Shown here piece by piece: positions 1 through 9,275 of a stretch of 32,508 nucleotides of DNA. The stretch lies in NCBI GenBank assembly GCA_016763695.1, contig JAESTH010000213.1, positions 1 through 32,508 on the forward strand, written 5' to 3'. Within the stretch, counting starts at the first letter, position 1. Each line of letters begins with the position of its first letter. This stretch comes from Alcanivoracaceae bacterium. Lineage in GTDB: Bacteria > Pseudomonadota > Gammaproteobacteria > Xanthomonadales > Marinicellaceae. The notes below the pieces were generated by a model, which saw nothing but the letters and a program-made list of their open reading frames with translations, did not search any database and was not told the DNA's origin. The position numbers and the translations under genes were made by a program.

Positions 1-647
1 TAGAACTCATTGTATTGTGGAGTGCTTACTCTGGTCTCGGGCTCTTTATTAAATATCGCCTGTTCCAATAGTTGCCATAAAGGTTCAAAACCTGCCATCT
101 GTAAGTGATTATGCATCATCGCAGCCAAATCAAGCACAGTCATAAAGTTGACATGGCGAATTTTTACCCCAATGGCCTGCTGTATCTGTTGTAATAATAC
201 CTTTGAGGCCATACCTTTGTGCATTAATTGCTCTTCAAAAATTTGTTTGGTTTCATCATCATCTGAGATAATGACAAACGGCATTAATAATAAGGGTGTG
301 ACTTGTACATCAGGGTGATGCCTCAATCCATCTGGCAATTGGCCTTTGTTTGCTCCAATAACTAGTTGGTTGCGCCTGTTGTTTTCACCTTTAAGTGTGG
401 CATTGGCATACTGTCTTAATTGGGTGTGAATCGGGAAGCCAGGCTGTAACAATTCGCTGCTTTGGTACAGGGCACCAACTATAGCAAAAGATGAATCATC
501 TAAATGAGGCACAATTGCTTGCAATTCTTTAGTTATCTGTGTATTGAGTTGTTTAATTGTCCCTTGGGACAAGCTTAAGTTTGTTTGACTGTTGATATCT
601 ATAAAGGCTTCGATTGTCAGCATTCCCTGTAGGCATCTTGTACTCAT
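1..647 (-). CDS. Unknown conserved-looking protein, 3' part beyond the window
   Basis: An open frame runs from an ATG at 645-647 (minus strand) to the left edge with no stop, so about 215 residues are visible and the C-terminus is missing. An in-frame TAA lies 12 bases upstream of the ATG, which fixes the start region; the ribosome binding site is weak. The protein begins MSTRCLQGMLTIEAFIDINS and has no signal peptide or membrane segment. It is rich in Gln and hydrophobic helices, for example around VLLQQIQQAIGVKIRHVNFM. I do not recognise the family. It lies upstream of engB's 3' end on the same strand and could be read through from engB. Codon use looks like that of its neighbours. Confidence 0.7.
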   Translation of the reverse strand, partial: MSTRCLQGMLTIEAFIDINSQTNLSLSQGTIKQLNTQITKELQAIVPHLDDSSFAIVGALYQSSELLQPGFPIHTQLRQYANATLKGENNRRNQLVIGANKGQLPDGLRHHPDVQVTPLLLMPFVIISDDDETKQIFEEQLMHKGMASKVLLQQIQQAIGVKIRHVNFMTVLDLAAMMHNHLQMAGFEPLWQLLEQAIFNKEPETRVSTPQYNEF

Positions 648-685
648 GTATTTTTCTGTTTAGTTCTAGTTATGGTTATTAACAT

Positions 686-1312
686 TTATTCCTGTTCCTC
701 CAAATGGGAAACACTAGGATCAGAAAACCAGGACATTAAGGTGGCAGAAAGCTCAGGTATTCCTTCCTTTTTTAAACCTGAAAAGGTCTGAATGGTTGTG
801 GTGCGCGATATCTCCTGCATGGCCTTTTTTACTTCCAGTAAAACGGCTTTCTTTTTTCCTGATCTAAATTTATCTGATTTGTTCAATAATACATGCGAAT
901 ACAGTCCAGATTGATCGGCCCAATACAGAAATTGTTTATCAAACTCCTTGAGTGGATGACGAATATCCATAACGATAACCACACCAATCAGGCTTTTTCT
1001 TTCTTGTAGATAGGTGTTGATTTCTTGCTGCCAATGTTGCTTGATTTTTTTTGGTACTTTGGCATAACCATAACCAGGCAAATCAACCAGGCGCATGTTG
1101 TCACCTAAGTCAAAGCAGTTGAGTAGCTGCGTTCGACCAGGTGTTTTACTGACTTTTGCTAATTTTTTATTTCCAACCAAGGTGTTGAGGCTGGTAGATT
1201 TACCAGCATTAGACCGACCAGCAATAGCAATCTCTAAACCTGTATCTTCAGGTAGTTGCGAAACCTTATGGGCGGATGTAAGGAATTGACATCGTGCAAA
1301 TATATTTTTCAT
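686..1312 (-). CDS. engB: Ribosome biogenesis GTP-binding protein YihA/EngB
   Basis: A small TRAFAC-class GTPase of 208 residues, the usual family length, needed for assembly of the large ribosomal subunit. The G motifs appear in order: G1 GRSNAGKST (about residues 32-40), the switch I region KTPGRTQLLN, G3 DLPGYGYA, G4 NKSD (TKxD is more usual) and a G5-like FSGL. The short N-terminal extension before the first strand is typical. It starts at an ATG, is transcribed leftward, and is divergent from the glycerophosphotransferase-like gene. The product acts in the cytoplasm on pre-50S particles. The identification is secure; the NKSD form of G4 is a tolerated variant of the guanine-specificity motif. 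Confidence 0.95.
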   Translation of the reverse strand: MKNIFARCQFLTSAHKVSQLPEDTGLEIAIAGRSNAGKSTSLNTLVGNKKLAKVSKTPGRTQLLNCFDLGDNMRLVDLPGYGYAKVPKKIKQHWQQEINTYLQERKSLIGVVIVMDIRHPLKEFDKQFLYWADQSGLYSHVLLNKSDKFRSGKKKAVLLEVKKAMQEISRTTTIQTFSGLKKEGIPELSATLMSWFSDPSVSHLEEQE

Positions 1313-1447
1313 GGCAGTATTTTAACCTGATTAATGATCAGATAGAAGTTTTTGACCTGTAGAGCTATGAAGTAAATAGGTTTTTGAAATATGCAAGTTA
1401 GCTGTAAATCAATGACTTATTGTTATTTTCCAAAATACGCTGAAAAG

Positions 1448-1462
1448 ATACAAATTTTGTAT
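1448..1462. promoter_or_regulatory. Perfect short palindrome upstream of the glycerophosphotransferase-like gene
   Basis: ATACAAA, one T, then TTTGTAT: two perfect 7-base arms in the 206-base divergent spacer between engB and the gene starting at 1519. It lies about 57 bases upstream of that start and ahead of AT-rich sequence that could hold a -10 element (GATATAAAT near 1483). It may be an operator, but in such AT-rich DNA a chance palindrome is possible. Confidence 0.3.
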
Positions 1463-1518
1463 AGCAAATTTATTATTTAGATGATATAAATTACTTTTTA
1501 AATAAAGTAGAGCGTATT

Positions 1519-2631
1519 TTGATCAAATCAGGGAGTCAGGGAAATAGTATCAAGTATAGGTTTTTACTATATATTTCGCACAGTTATTCTATTCCTATTG
1601 GGCTTCCCCTGCAAAAAGAAATTCAGGCAAGAGGTTATCAGATACAATGGTTTTGTGATCGCTGTGAAGGACAGGAAAAACTCAAGGACTTTGATAATGT
1701 CTTCGATGATATTGAACAAGTACTTGCATACAAACCACATATTGTCTTGGTTGCCACCAATGAAGTGGCGGATTTTATTTCTGGTCTCAAGGTGCAAATA
1801 TTTCATGGTTTTAATGCACAAAAAAGGTTTTCAAAAAGAAATAGATTCAGTCATTTTAATATCCGTGGACTTTTTGATCTTTATTGCACTCAAGGGCCGT
1901 CTACCACAAAATATTTTAAACAATTAGCTGAAAAACATCAGCACTTTAATGTTGTTGAAACGGGTTGGCCAAAAATGGATACGTTGTTCCCTATTCGCCA
2001 GGCTACCGATAAAAAACAGCTTAAAACCATTGTGATTGCCTCCACTTTTAGTAAGAGGTTAAGCTTGGCTTATAACGATGAGATATATACAGAAATAGCG
2101 CGTTTGATAGCAAGTGGAAAATATAATTTCCTGATGGTATTGCACCCTAAAATTCCGCTGGAAATAAAAAGTAAATGGCAAAAATTGATTTGTGAGAAAT
2201 TTCAATTTTATGATACGACAGATTTAAATCCTATTTTCAAAAAAGCGGATAGGATGCTGGCAGATTCGACTTCAGCCATTCAGGAGTTTATTCTACAAAG
2301 AAAGCCAGTGATTGCCTTTGCCAATAATGCTAAACCTGATTATCTTATCAATATTGATCAGGTTGGTGAGATAGAAAGTGCCTTTGATAGAGATATTACA
2401 GAGTCAGCTGATGTTTATAAAAAAATTGATGCTTTTATTCAGCAGTTACATCCATATTTTGATGGAAAATCCAGTGCCCGGGTAATAGATGCCAGCATTG
2501 AGTGTTTACATGCCAATAAAGCAGCTTTAAAAAATAAACCATTAAATTTATTGAGGAAGTATAAGATCAGAAAACGATTGGCATACTTCACCCTCAAATC
2601 GTATAATCGCCCCAATATCTTTGAGGATTGA
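1519..2631 (+). CDS. CDP-glycerol glycerophosphotransferase-like protein
   Basis: A protein of 370 residues resembling the CDP-glycerol glycerophosphotransferase family (GT-B-like fold, TagB/TagF relatives). Family members transfer glycerol-phosphate or polyol-phosphate units to cell-surface glycans. Visible signatures are FHGFNAQKR at about residues 95-103, in the place of the WHGT..K motif, then TGWPKMDTLFP, VLHPKIP, and the C-terminal ADSTSAIQEFILQRKPVIAF, which matches the D.SS...E....KP block. There is no signal peptide, so it is probably cytoplasmic or peripheral at the inner membrane. The start is TTG at 1519: an in-frame TAA lies at 1504 and no other start occurs before the conserved N-terminus. 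A weak AGTAGAG precedes it. No other surface-polysaccharide genes are nearby, so the acceptor cannot be inferred. It converges on sbcC with 21 bases between stops. Confidence 0.8.
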   Translation: MIKSGSQGNSIKYRFLLYISHSYSIPIGLPLQKEIQARGYQIQWFCDRCEGQEKLKDFDNVFDDIEQVLAYKPHIVLVATNEVADFISGLKVQIFHGFNAQKRFSKRNRFSHFNIRGLFDLYCTQGPSTTKYFKQLAEKHQHFNVVETGWPKMDTLFPIRQATDKKQLKTIVIASTFSKRLSLAYNDEIYTEIARLIASGKYNFLMVLHPKIPLEIKSKWQKLICEKFQFYDTTDLNPIFKKADRMLADSTSAIQEFILQRKPVIAFANNAKPDYLINIDQVGEIESAFDRDITESADVYKKIDAFIQQLHPYFDGKSSARVIDASIECLHANKAALKNKPLNLLRKYKIRKRLAYFTLKSYNRPNIFED

Positions 2632-2652
2632 TTATTTATAGAATGGGCTAAG

Positions 2653-5464
2653 CTATTGAACTTTATAAATACTGGCGAGCTGACTCACACCCAGGCCACT
2701 TTGTTTCTTAATCTGTATTTGTACAGGGATACGTTCTTTTAAGGCATCTATGTGGCTGATTATGCCAATCATTTTGCCTTTGGCATTGAGGTTGTCCAAG
2801 GCATCTAAAGCGATATCCAGTGTTTCTCTATCCAGGGTTCCAAAGCCTTCATCCAAAAATAGACTATCAATACTGGTCTTGTGACTGACTAAATCTGACA
2901 GTGCCAGTGCCAGACTGACTAAAAAACTTTCGCCTCCAGACAGGGTATTGGTATCTCGTTTGGCATCTGCCTGCCAGGTATCTATCACTTGCAACTCCAG
3001 TGCAACACCTGCTTTACGTTGTAGTTGATAGCGTTTATGCAACTGTTGTAATTGCCGATTGGCGAGATGAATAAGGTAATCCAGCGTTAAGCCTTGGGCA
3101 AACACACGGAATTTTTTTCCATCGGCAGAACCAATTAAAGCATTGAGGTGCGCCCAGCTATCATAGTTTTGTTGTTGTTTGTCTATTTGTTGTAACAATT
3201 CCTGTTGTTTGTTTTTTTGCTGCTTGTCGGCATTAAGACGCTGTTCTATTTCACCTTGTTGTTTATTGCAGCGTGCAATATTTTGTGTCAGTTGTTCAAT
3301 CAGTTGTTTTAGATGTTCTGTTGACTTATCCGTTATTTTTTGAAATGCTAATATTTCTAACTTTTCTTGAGATTTATCATATAAAGTCTGAGTTTCAAGC
3401 AGGCTAATACCTAATTCCTTTTTTAGTTGTAGCAAGGTGGTTAATTCTTTTTCTGCTAATAATACCTGATGAAATACTGTGATATTTGCAAATTGGGATG
3501 ATTCCAGTGCCTGCGCCCAACTTTTGGTGACAGTTACAAGTGTTTGTTGCTGTAGTTTAATCGCCTGTTGACTTTCACTCAAATGCCCTTGCAATTGTTG
3601 TATGCTAGCTATGATTTTATCCAATTTTTGTAACTGTGCTGATAAATCATCTGCATTTATGGAGCTTGTAACTGCGGATGGCTCAGTACTTATCTTTATT
3701 AATGATAGCTTTTCATTAAACCGCTGTTGTTGATGTTGAAAGGTGTTTTTATCTTGTTGTATTTGTTGAAAATCTGCCAATAATTTTAATTGCAAACTAT
3801 TTCCATCTATATTTCGAGCTAATTTTTTGCTGATATTATCATCTGTTAAGTTTAATGATGGTGTCATTTCTTGCCATTGGATCAGCAATTTCTGTTGTGC
3901 TGTTTTACTCTCTGCTATTTGTCTATTTAGTTCAGTGCTCAATGTTTCTGACTTGGCTATCTTGGTACTTGCCAGGCTTCCCTGATCTGCCAGTTTATCC
4001 AGTTTTTTCTGAGCCTGTTTGAGCTTGAGTTCTGTTTGTGTGGCATCGATGGTTTGATAGTGTTTAATTGCGGGGTGGTCTTTTGCTCCACATAAAGGAC
4101 ACTCTTGATTTTGTTGGAGTTTATCCCGATAGGCTTTTAGATCTTGTATTTGAACTTCTAATTTAAATTTATCATTCAGTTGTTCAATTATTATTTTCTG
4201 GGTTTTATAATCTCCGCGCAGATTTTCAACAGATACTTGGGCCAATTCCATGATTTTTAATTGCTTGTTTAAATTTTCGATGTTGTTGGCTTTGTTAAAA
4301 TCATTGTGGTTATATTGTTGATAAATATTTTGTAACTTAATATTTTGGGCAGTATTCTCAAGCAGTTGCTGGTTGTGCTGTTTGATGTTAATTACATTAA
4401 AGTCATCAGGCAGCTTGGTTAAAATTATGGCTTCCTGAGCCTCAATATGTCCTTGACTTTTATCCAGAAATTGTTTTAAACATGCAATTTGTTGACTATG
4501 CTTCTGATTAAAGCTGTGTTGCTTTTCATTCAATTGTTTGGCTTTATGTTCCAGTATTTGTAATCTGTTATTTTCATATTCGTAGCTCACAAAAAGTGGT
4601 CGTAATTTATCAGCGGGTTCGGCTTCTTTTAGTTTGTTTAAATCATCTTTGTGTAATTCAAATGCCTGATTGGCTGATTTGAGCTGGATGATCAACTATT
4701 GATTTTCTTGTTTTGCAGTATTGAAATGAATCAGCCAGCTTTGTTGTTGGCTGGCGTTTTCCAGCTGTCTGTTTGTTTAATTTGTTTAATTGTTTCAATG
4801 TGCTGGCTGTTAGTGTTATGATTTCTGCATCATCTAACAACTCTACTGTTTGAGACTGTGCCTGCAATAATGATAACCGTTGTTTTTCTTCACGGTGACG
4901 TTCGAAAACTTTTTGTGAAATTTGTCCATAAATTTCTGTACCAGTGAGTTCTTCTAACAGGTCTGCGCGTTCACCCGCATCAGCATTTAGAAATGCCGCA
5001 AAACCGCCCTGTGCCAGTAACATGGACTTGGTGAATCTGGCAAAATCCAAACCAGTGAGTTTGGCTATCTGTTCTTTTTTTTCGTTGATTTTTTTAGTTA
5101 ATATTTTTTCTCCCTGTGCAAATTCAACTGTTGCAGGTTGCAATTTGCCATCGACTTTGCCTCTGGCACTGCGTACTTCCCAAAAAGCCCGATAAATACT
5201 GCCTTTGACTTCAAATTCGACTTCAGCCAAACATTCTCCAGTATGTCTGGTCATGACCATCTCTGCGGGAGTTTGGGTATTTAAACGCGGGGTTTGGTGG
5301 TATAAGGCCAGACATATGGCATCTAATATACTGGACTTGCCTGCGCCGGTTGGCCCAGTTATGGCAAATAAGCCACTGCTGGCAAAGGGTTCTTGGGAAA
5401 AGTCTATTTTCCACTCACCTTGTAGTGAGTTGATATTTTTAAATCTGAGGCTTAGTATTTTCAT
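2653..5464 (-). pseudogene. sbcC: sbcC exonuclease subunit, disrupted by frameshift and amber codon
   Basis: SbcC is the SMC-like ATPase of the SbcCD nuclease, which cuts DNA hairpins and protein-blocked ends. The N-terminal part (ATG at 5464) carries Walker A GPTGAGKSS, the Q-loop region MLLAQGGFAAFLNA and ERADLLEELTGTEIYG. The central part has long Gln/Lys-rich coiled coils around the zinc hook CPLCG. The end has the signature LSGGESFLVSLALALSDL and Walker B LFLDEGFGTLD. The frame is broken twice. ACAG is tandemly duplicated at 4765-4772, and deleting one copy restores NKQLENASQQQSW. A TAG at 4696-4698 then interrupts that restored frame just before LIIQLKSAN. The downstream part could only be made from a TTG at 4695. 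It overlaps sbcD by four bases. As sequenced it cannot give a full SbcC. Confidence 0.9.
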
Positions 5465-6185
5465 GGCTTTTCCAGTTCGCTGAGTTTTTGGTAACGATGA
5501 ATATGCCCCAGGGCAATATAGTCAGCAGGAGGAAATTGGTCTGACGAATAAGATTCCAGTGTGCCAATATAAATATCCCTAACTGATTCTGAGGTTTTTG
5601 CTCCGACTGTTGCCAGATGACCAGTGGTAATAATAGGAATTTTTTTATTAATCATTTCTCTTTGCCGCTGTGCAGAAGGTAAATATCCTGATAATGCTGG
5701 CTAATGGTTTGCTGTAATGACTGACTTTTTTGCTTGCCTGTTTGCCCTGCAAGACTTGTTTGTATGTCTCTTGCACGTAGAAAAGGAATGGCACAAACTA
5801 TAGCAATGGCTTGTTTTTCTGTACCGGTCAAAACTATAACTTGTTCATCACTATGTGTCATCGCTGCGGGTATTACATGGGTATTTAAACAGGCCAGTAA
5901 CTTTTGAGATTCAGCTAGAGTTGCAACCGAGTCGTGATTGCCTCCGACTATAATTAACTGAATATTTGTGGCCTGTAGTTTAACTATAAATTGATTATAT
6001 AACTCACGCGCATAACTGGGAGGAGAACCCGTATCAAAGATATCTCCAGCAACAATGATGGCATCGACTTTTTGCCTGATAGAAACTTCAATTAACCAGC
6101 CCAAAAATTGTTGGTGTTCTGCCTGTCTTGATTTACCAAGAAAGTGTTGCCCTAGATGCCAATCGGAAGTGTGGATTATTTTCAT
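5461..6185 (-). pseudogene. sbcD: sbcD nuclease subunit, frameshifted and C-terminally deleted
   Basis: SbcD is the Mre11-like metallophosphoesterase partner of SbcC. The N-terminus is intact: MKIIHTSDWHLGQ (motif DxH), AGDIFDTGSPP (GDxxD) and GGNHDS (GNHD). After QHYQDIY at about 5680 the frame is lost and ends as HSGKEK-stop. The -1 frame continues sensibly (AQRQRE, then MINKKIPIITTGHLATVGAK, overlapping by ATGA), as if one base were missing near 5676. The second fragment contains GHL and ALGHIHR, but stops eleven residues later. About 160 C-terminal residues of the usual roughly 400 are therefore absent, and sbcC starts at once with an ATGA overlap. An internal deletion joining IHRYQK to the original end of the gene is the simplest explanation. 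Confidence 0.88.
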
Positions 6186-6391
6186 TCGATTAGTTTATCC
6201 GAATCAGTAGCAGAAGTTCAACTATATTAATGACTACAATTTATATTAGAAGAGAGTTAAAACGAACTATTTTACTACTGGATTATGATGATTAATGGCA
6301 ATAACGATATGTTTTCCTTACTTGCAGACGTATATACTATATAATTTATGTCATTGATCTAATATTACAAACTTCAACAAGGAAAATGACC

Positions 6392-7252
6392 ATGAACTTC
6401 TATGATGCTGAGAAAGCTGTAAAACGTGCTGCTATAGTAACTTTTATTATTGTTTTTATTAATTTATTAAAACTGTTTGTTGTGTATATGTCAGGGACCG
6501 AAGAAACGGCAGCTGAATTTTTTAAAGACCCATTTAACTACTTTGATATTGTTTTGATATTTATTTGTGGCATGATGATTTTAAGGTACTCACGCGCTGC
6601 TGGAATCATATTGTTCCTGTATTTTTTTGTTTCAAAAATCATTCAATTTGTAGAAATCGATAATTTGGTTACCTTAATTGGTGCAGGTATTATTTCTTTA
6701 ATTATCATTATTTTTTATATTAATGGTATCAGAGCTGCTTATGCTTATCATCGTTTAAAAAAAGCAGAAAATCCAGAATACAAGGCTGCAGCTAAATGGA
6801 CTTACTATACAGGTATTCCTCTTATTGTGATTAGTATTCTTTTCATCATTGTGGGTATCATGTCAGAAATGGGAACGATTCCATCCTATGAAGTGATATC
6901 AGGTAGTGATTTACCAAAAGATGATGTTAAATTATTGATAAAAGAAAGGATCATCAAGCCTGACGAGACCATTAAACTTTTTTATTCATCTGGGCTGACT
7001 TCTATCATTGAAAATGGTAATATTTTAACGGATAAAAGGGTGATTTCATATGAGCTGATAGATGATAAACTGGATGTTTATGCTACGACCTTTGAGGATG
7101 TTGAGAAGGTCAGTATTGTCGAGCAAGGGGATTATTTATCAGATACCATTGTTGAAATTTTAACTAAAAATGGTGGTTTCTATTTATTATTATCTAATGA
7201 AAATCATGGTGATCAACGCTTTATTGATGAAATTGAGAATAATGTTTTTTAG
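6392..7252 (+). CDS. Membrane protein with C-terminal PH-like domain
   Basis: About 286 residues. The N-terminal half is hydrophobic with four likely membrane helices (around residues 12-33, 50-65, 70-110 as one or two helices, and 135-158). A soluble tail of about 110 residues follows. That tail has the strand pattern IKLFYSSGLTSIIENGNILTDKRVISYE..DVYATTFEDVEKV, which resembles bacterial PH-like domains (GNxxLTDKRVI). The predicted location is the inner membrane. ATGs lie at 6386 and 6392. AAGGA at 6379-6383 leaves only 2 bases before the first and 8 before the second, so I chose 6392. It stands alone between sbcD (divergent) and rimI (convergent). The function is unknown. Confidence 0.75.
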   Translation: MNFYDAEKAVKRAAIVTFIIVFINLLKLFVVYMSGTEETAAEFFKDPFNYFDIVLIFICGMMILRYSRAAGIILFLYFFVSKIIQFVEIDNLVTLIGAGIISLIIIIFYINGIRAAYAYHRLKKAENPEYKAAAKWTYYTGIPLIVISILFIIVGIMSEMGTIPSYEVISGSDLPKDDVKLLIKERIIKPDETIKLFYSSGLTSIIENGNILTDKRVISYELIDDKLDVYATTFEDVEKVSIVEQGDYLSDTIVEILTKNGGFYLLLSNENHGDQRFIDEIENNVF

Positions 7253-7264
7253 TTTAAAATCAGT

Positions 7265-7717
7265 TTAAGGTGCTATGTTTTTTGTCATAACAATGGCATT
7301 TTCCCTGCCCTGCACACATCTATAATAGTTTTTTCTCACACCTATTTGCGAAAAGCCAAAAGATTTATACAGACTCTGGGCAACGGGATTGGATTCTCTG
7401 ACTTCTAATAAAAATACTTTTGAGTGGTTGTAAATGCAGATATTTTCCAAATATTTTAAAAGCTTTCTACCAAGACCCATGCCTTGATAGCCGTTATCAA
7501 TACACATGTTTAACAAATGTGATTCATCATAGGCAGTCATTAAAAAGGCATAGCCAATGATTTGCTGCTGCTGTTTGACCACAATACAATGATAACCCGC
7601 CTTGATACAACTTTTAATAACGCCCCTAGACCAGGGGACAGGGTAATTATCCGACTCAATCTGGTTGACATCATCCAGATCATTTAACTGCATCTTGTCA
7701 AAATAAACTTTTGCCAT
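7265..7717 (-). CDS. rimI: Ribosomal protein S18-alanine N-acetyltransferase
   Basis: A GNAT-family enzyme of 150 residues that acetylates the N-terminal alanine of ribosomal protein S18. The RimI-type features are YPVPWSRGVI near the N-terminus, HLLNMCIDNGYQGMGLGRKLL (the acetyl-CoA loop Q-G-M-G-L-G), then LLEVRESNPVAQSLYKSFGFSQIGVRKNYY. This last stretch holds the general-base Glu and the catalytic Tyr positions known in RimI. It starts at an ATG on the minus strand, divergent from mgtE with 78 bases between starts. It is usually found beside tsaB, which is not present here. Good family match; other GNAT substrates cannot be excluded. Confidence 0.88.
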   Translation of the reverse strand: MAKVYFDKMQLNDLDDVNQIESDNYPVPWSRGVIKSCIKAGYHCIVVKQQQQIIGYAFLMTAYDESHLLNMCIDNGYQGMGLGRKLLKYLENICIYNHSKVFLLEVRESNPVAQSLYKSFGFSQIGVRKNYYRCVQGRENAIVMTKNIAP

Positions 7718-7795
7718 AATCTAGCTTCATATTATCGTAAATTAGCATATAATACCTTAATAGATCATTCCTTAAAACCAGTAAGAAGAAAAGTT

Positions 7796-9157
7796 ATGCC
7801 TGAAGCTGTTCCAAACGAAGCGACTGAAAAAGAAATTCACAACCTCAATGTGGCGTTAGAAGATAACCGTCTCAGTGTGGTTGAACGCATGATTAATGCG
7901 ATGCCAGCAGCAGAAATAGCTTTGTTCCTTGAGTCTTTACCAGCTGATAAGAGAACCAAAGTTTGGGATTTGGTAGGATCTGAACACTGTGGTGAAATCC
8001 TGGTTCACTTGCATGACGAGGTGCGAAGCAGCCTCATTGCCAAAATGGAAAACCAGGAGCTGGTCAGTGCCACATCAAACCTTGAGCTTGATGATTTGGC
8101 TGATATAATTCTGGATTTACCTAAAGAAGTAACAGATGAACTGTTGCTCTCAATGGATAAAAATAATCGGGAATTATTAAGACGGGTTTTATCTTATCCA
8201 GAAAATTCTGCTGGTGGTTTAATGAATCCGGATGTCATTACCATTCGTCCAGATGTAACCATTGATGTGGTGTTAAGGTATATTCGTATGCGCGGAAAAT
8301 TACCCAAACCTTTGGGAGATCTTTTTGCAGTGGGGCGAAATGGGCATTATCGTGGCAGGCTTGATGTTAATGATTTACTTTTAAAAGATCCCAAAACCAA
8401 AGTTGCTGATATTCTTGATTTAAAGTCACCAGCAATCCAGGCAAAAACACCTGCCAGTGAAGTGGCTCAGGATTTTGAACACCATGACTGGATTTCGGCT
8501 CCTGTAGTTGATGAAAGCAACACACTAATCGGGCGTATTACTGTTGATGATATTGTTGATGTCATACGTGAAGAGTCTGAGCATTCTGTGATGCGTATGG
8601 CTGGCCTGGATGGTGAAGACGATATGTTTGCACCAGTTTTGATTAGTTCTAAAAGACGAGCCATCTGGTTAGGTATTAATCTGTTAACTGCTCTGGTTGC
8701 TGCTTATGCCATAGGTTTTTTTACCGTTGCTTTAGAGCAAATCGTAGCTCTTGCTATTCTTATGCCTGTTGTCGCATCCATGGGAGGTATCGCTGGGTCA
8801 CAAACGCTGACTTTAATGATACGAGGCATGGCTACTGGGCAGGTAGGATTGGGTAATGCCAAACACCTACTATATCGAGAGTTTTCTATTAGTATATTTA
8901 ATAGTTTTATCTGGGCTTTGGTATTGGCCGGTATTACTTTTTTATGGTTTAAAGAATGGAATATTGGGCTGGTTATTGCCATGGCATTAACTATTAACCT
9001 TATTGCTGGTGCCATTGCAGGGGTGCTGGTACCCTTGATTTTAAGACGCTTATCTATTGATCCTGCTATTGCTGGGGGTGTGGTGTTAACCACTGTTACC
9101 GATATTGTTGGCTATGTTTCATTTTTAGGTTTAGCAAGTGTATATTTGATTAATTGA
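7796..9157 (+). CDS. mgtE: Magnesium transporter MgtE
   Basis: An inner-membrane Mg2+ channel/transporter of 453 residues, the full family length. The N-terminal helical MgtE-N domain (to about 135) has repeated ALFLESLPADKR and DLADIILDLPKE units. A pair of CBS domains follows (about 140-260, ending IGRITVDDIVDVIREE), then the plug helix and five membrane helices (about 285-453). The conserved pore segment VLTTVTDIVGYVSFLGLA keeps the Asp that selects Mg2+ in characterised MgtE. A TATAAT lies at 7748-7753, and an AGAAG-rich ribosome binding site precedes the ATG. In the family, the N and CBS domains gate the pore by sensing cytosolic Mg2+. It appears intact and monocistronic. Confidence 0.95.
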   Translation: MPEAVPNEATEKEIHNLNVALEDNRLSVVERMINAMPAAEIALFLESLPADKRTKVWDLVGSEHCGEILVHLHDEVRSSLIAKMENQELVSATSNLELDDLADIILDLPKEVTDELLLSMDKNNRELLRRVLSYPENSAGGLMNPDVITIRPDVTIDVVLRYIRMRGKLPKPLGDLFAVGRNGHYRGRLDVNDLLLKDPKTKVADILDLKSPAIQAKTPASEVAQDFEHHDWISAPVVDESNTLIGRITVDDIVDVIREESEHSVMRMAGLDGEDDMFAPVLISSKRRAIWLGINLLTALVAAYAIGFFTVALEQIVALAILMPVVASMGGIAGSQTLTLMIRGMATGQVGLGNAKHLLYREFSISIFNSFIWALVLAGITFLWFKEWNIGLVIAMALTINLIAGAIAGVLVPLILRRLSIDPAIAGGVVLTTVTDIVGYVSFLGLASVYLIN

Positions 9158-9191
9158 GGTGTTTACTTCAAGTGATAATACTATAAATTCA

Positions 9192-9212
9192 TGTACGGAA
9201 TAAGTCCGTACA
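9192..9212. promoter_or_regulatory. Palindromic operator upstream of the toxin-antitoxin operon
   Basis: Perfect inverted repeat TGTACGGA, five-base spacer ATAAG, TCCGTACA. It ends three bases before the -35 box of the consensus promoter at 9215. DUF1778 ribbon-helix-helix antitoxins, alone or with their GNAT toxin, are known to bind palindromes at their own promoter. Position and symmetry fit an autoregulatory operator, but binding itself is inferred. Confidence 0.75.
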
Positions 9213-9214
9213 AA

Positions 9215-9243
9215 TTGACATTTTTATTTTATTGTTTTATAAT
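9215..9243 (+). promoter_or_regulatory. Perfect-consensus sigma-70 promoter for the toxin-antitoxin operon
   Basis: TTGACA at 9215-9220, exactly 17 bases, then TATAAT at 9238-9243: both hexamers and the spacer match the consensus fully. Transcription would start near 9250, leaving a leader of about 25 bases before the antitoxin ATG. Such a strong promoter next to an operator suggests tight repression, as expected for a toxin-antitoxin operon. Confidence 0.85.
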
Positions 9244-9275
9244 TTACCTTTAAAAACGTATGATGAGTGTTTATT

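Noticed and set aside
8704-9093. Long open frames on the strand opposite mgtE and secA
   Set aside because: They lie fully inside strongly conserved genes, lack binding sites and have compositions expected of antisense reading.
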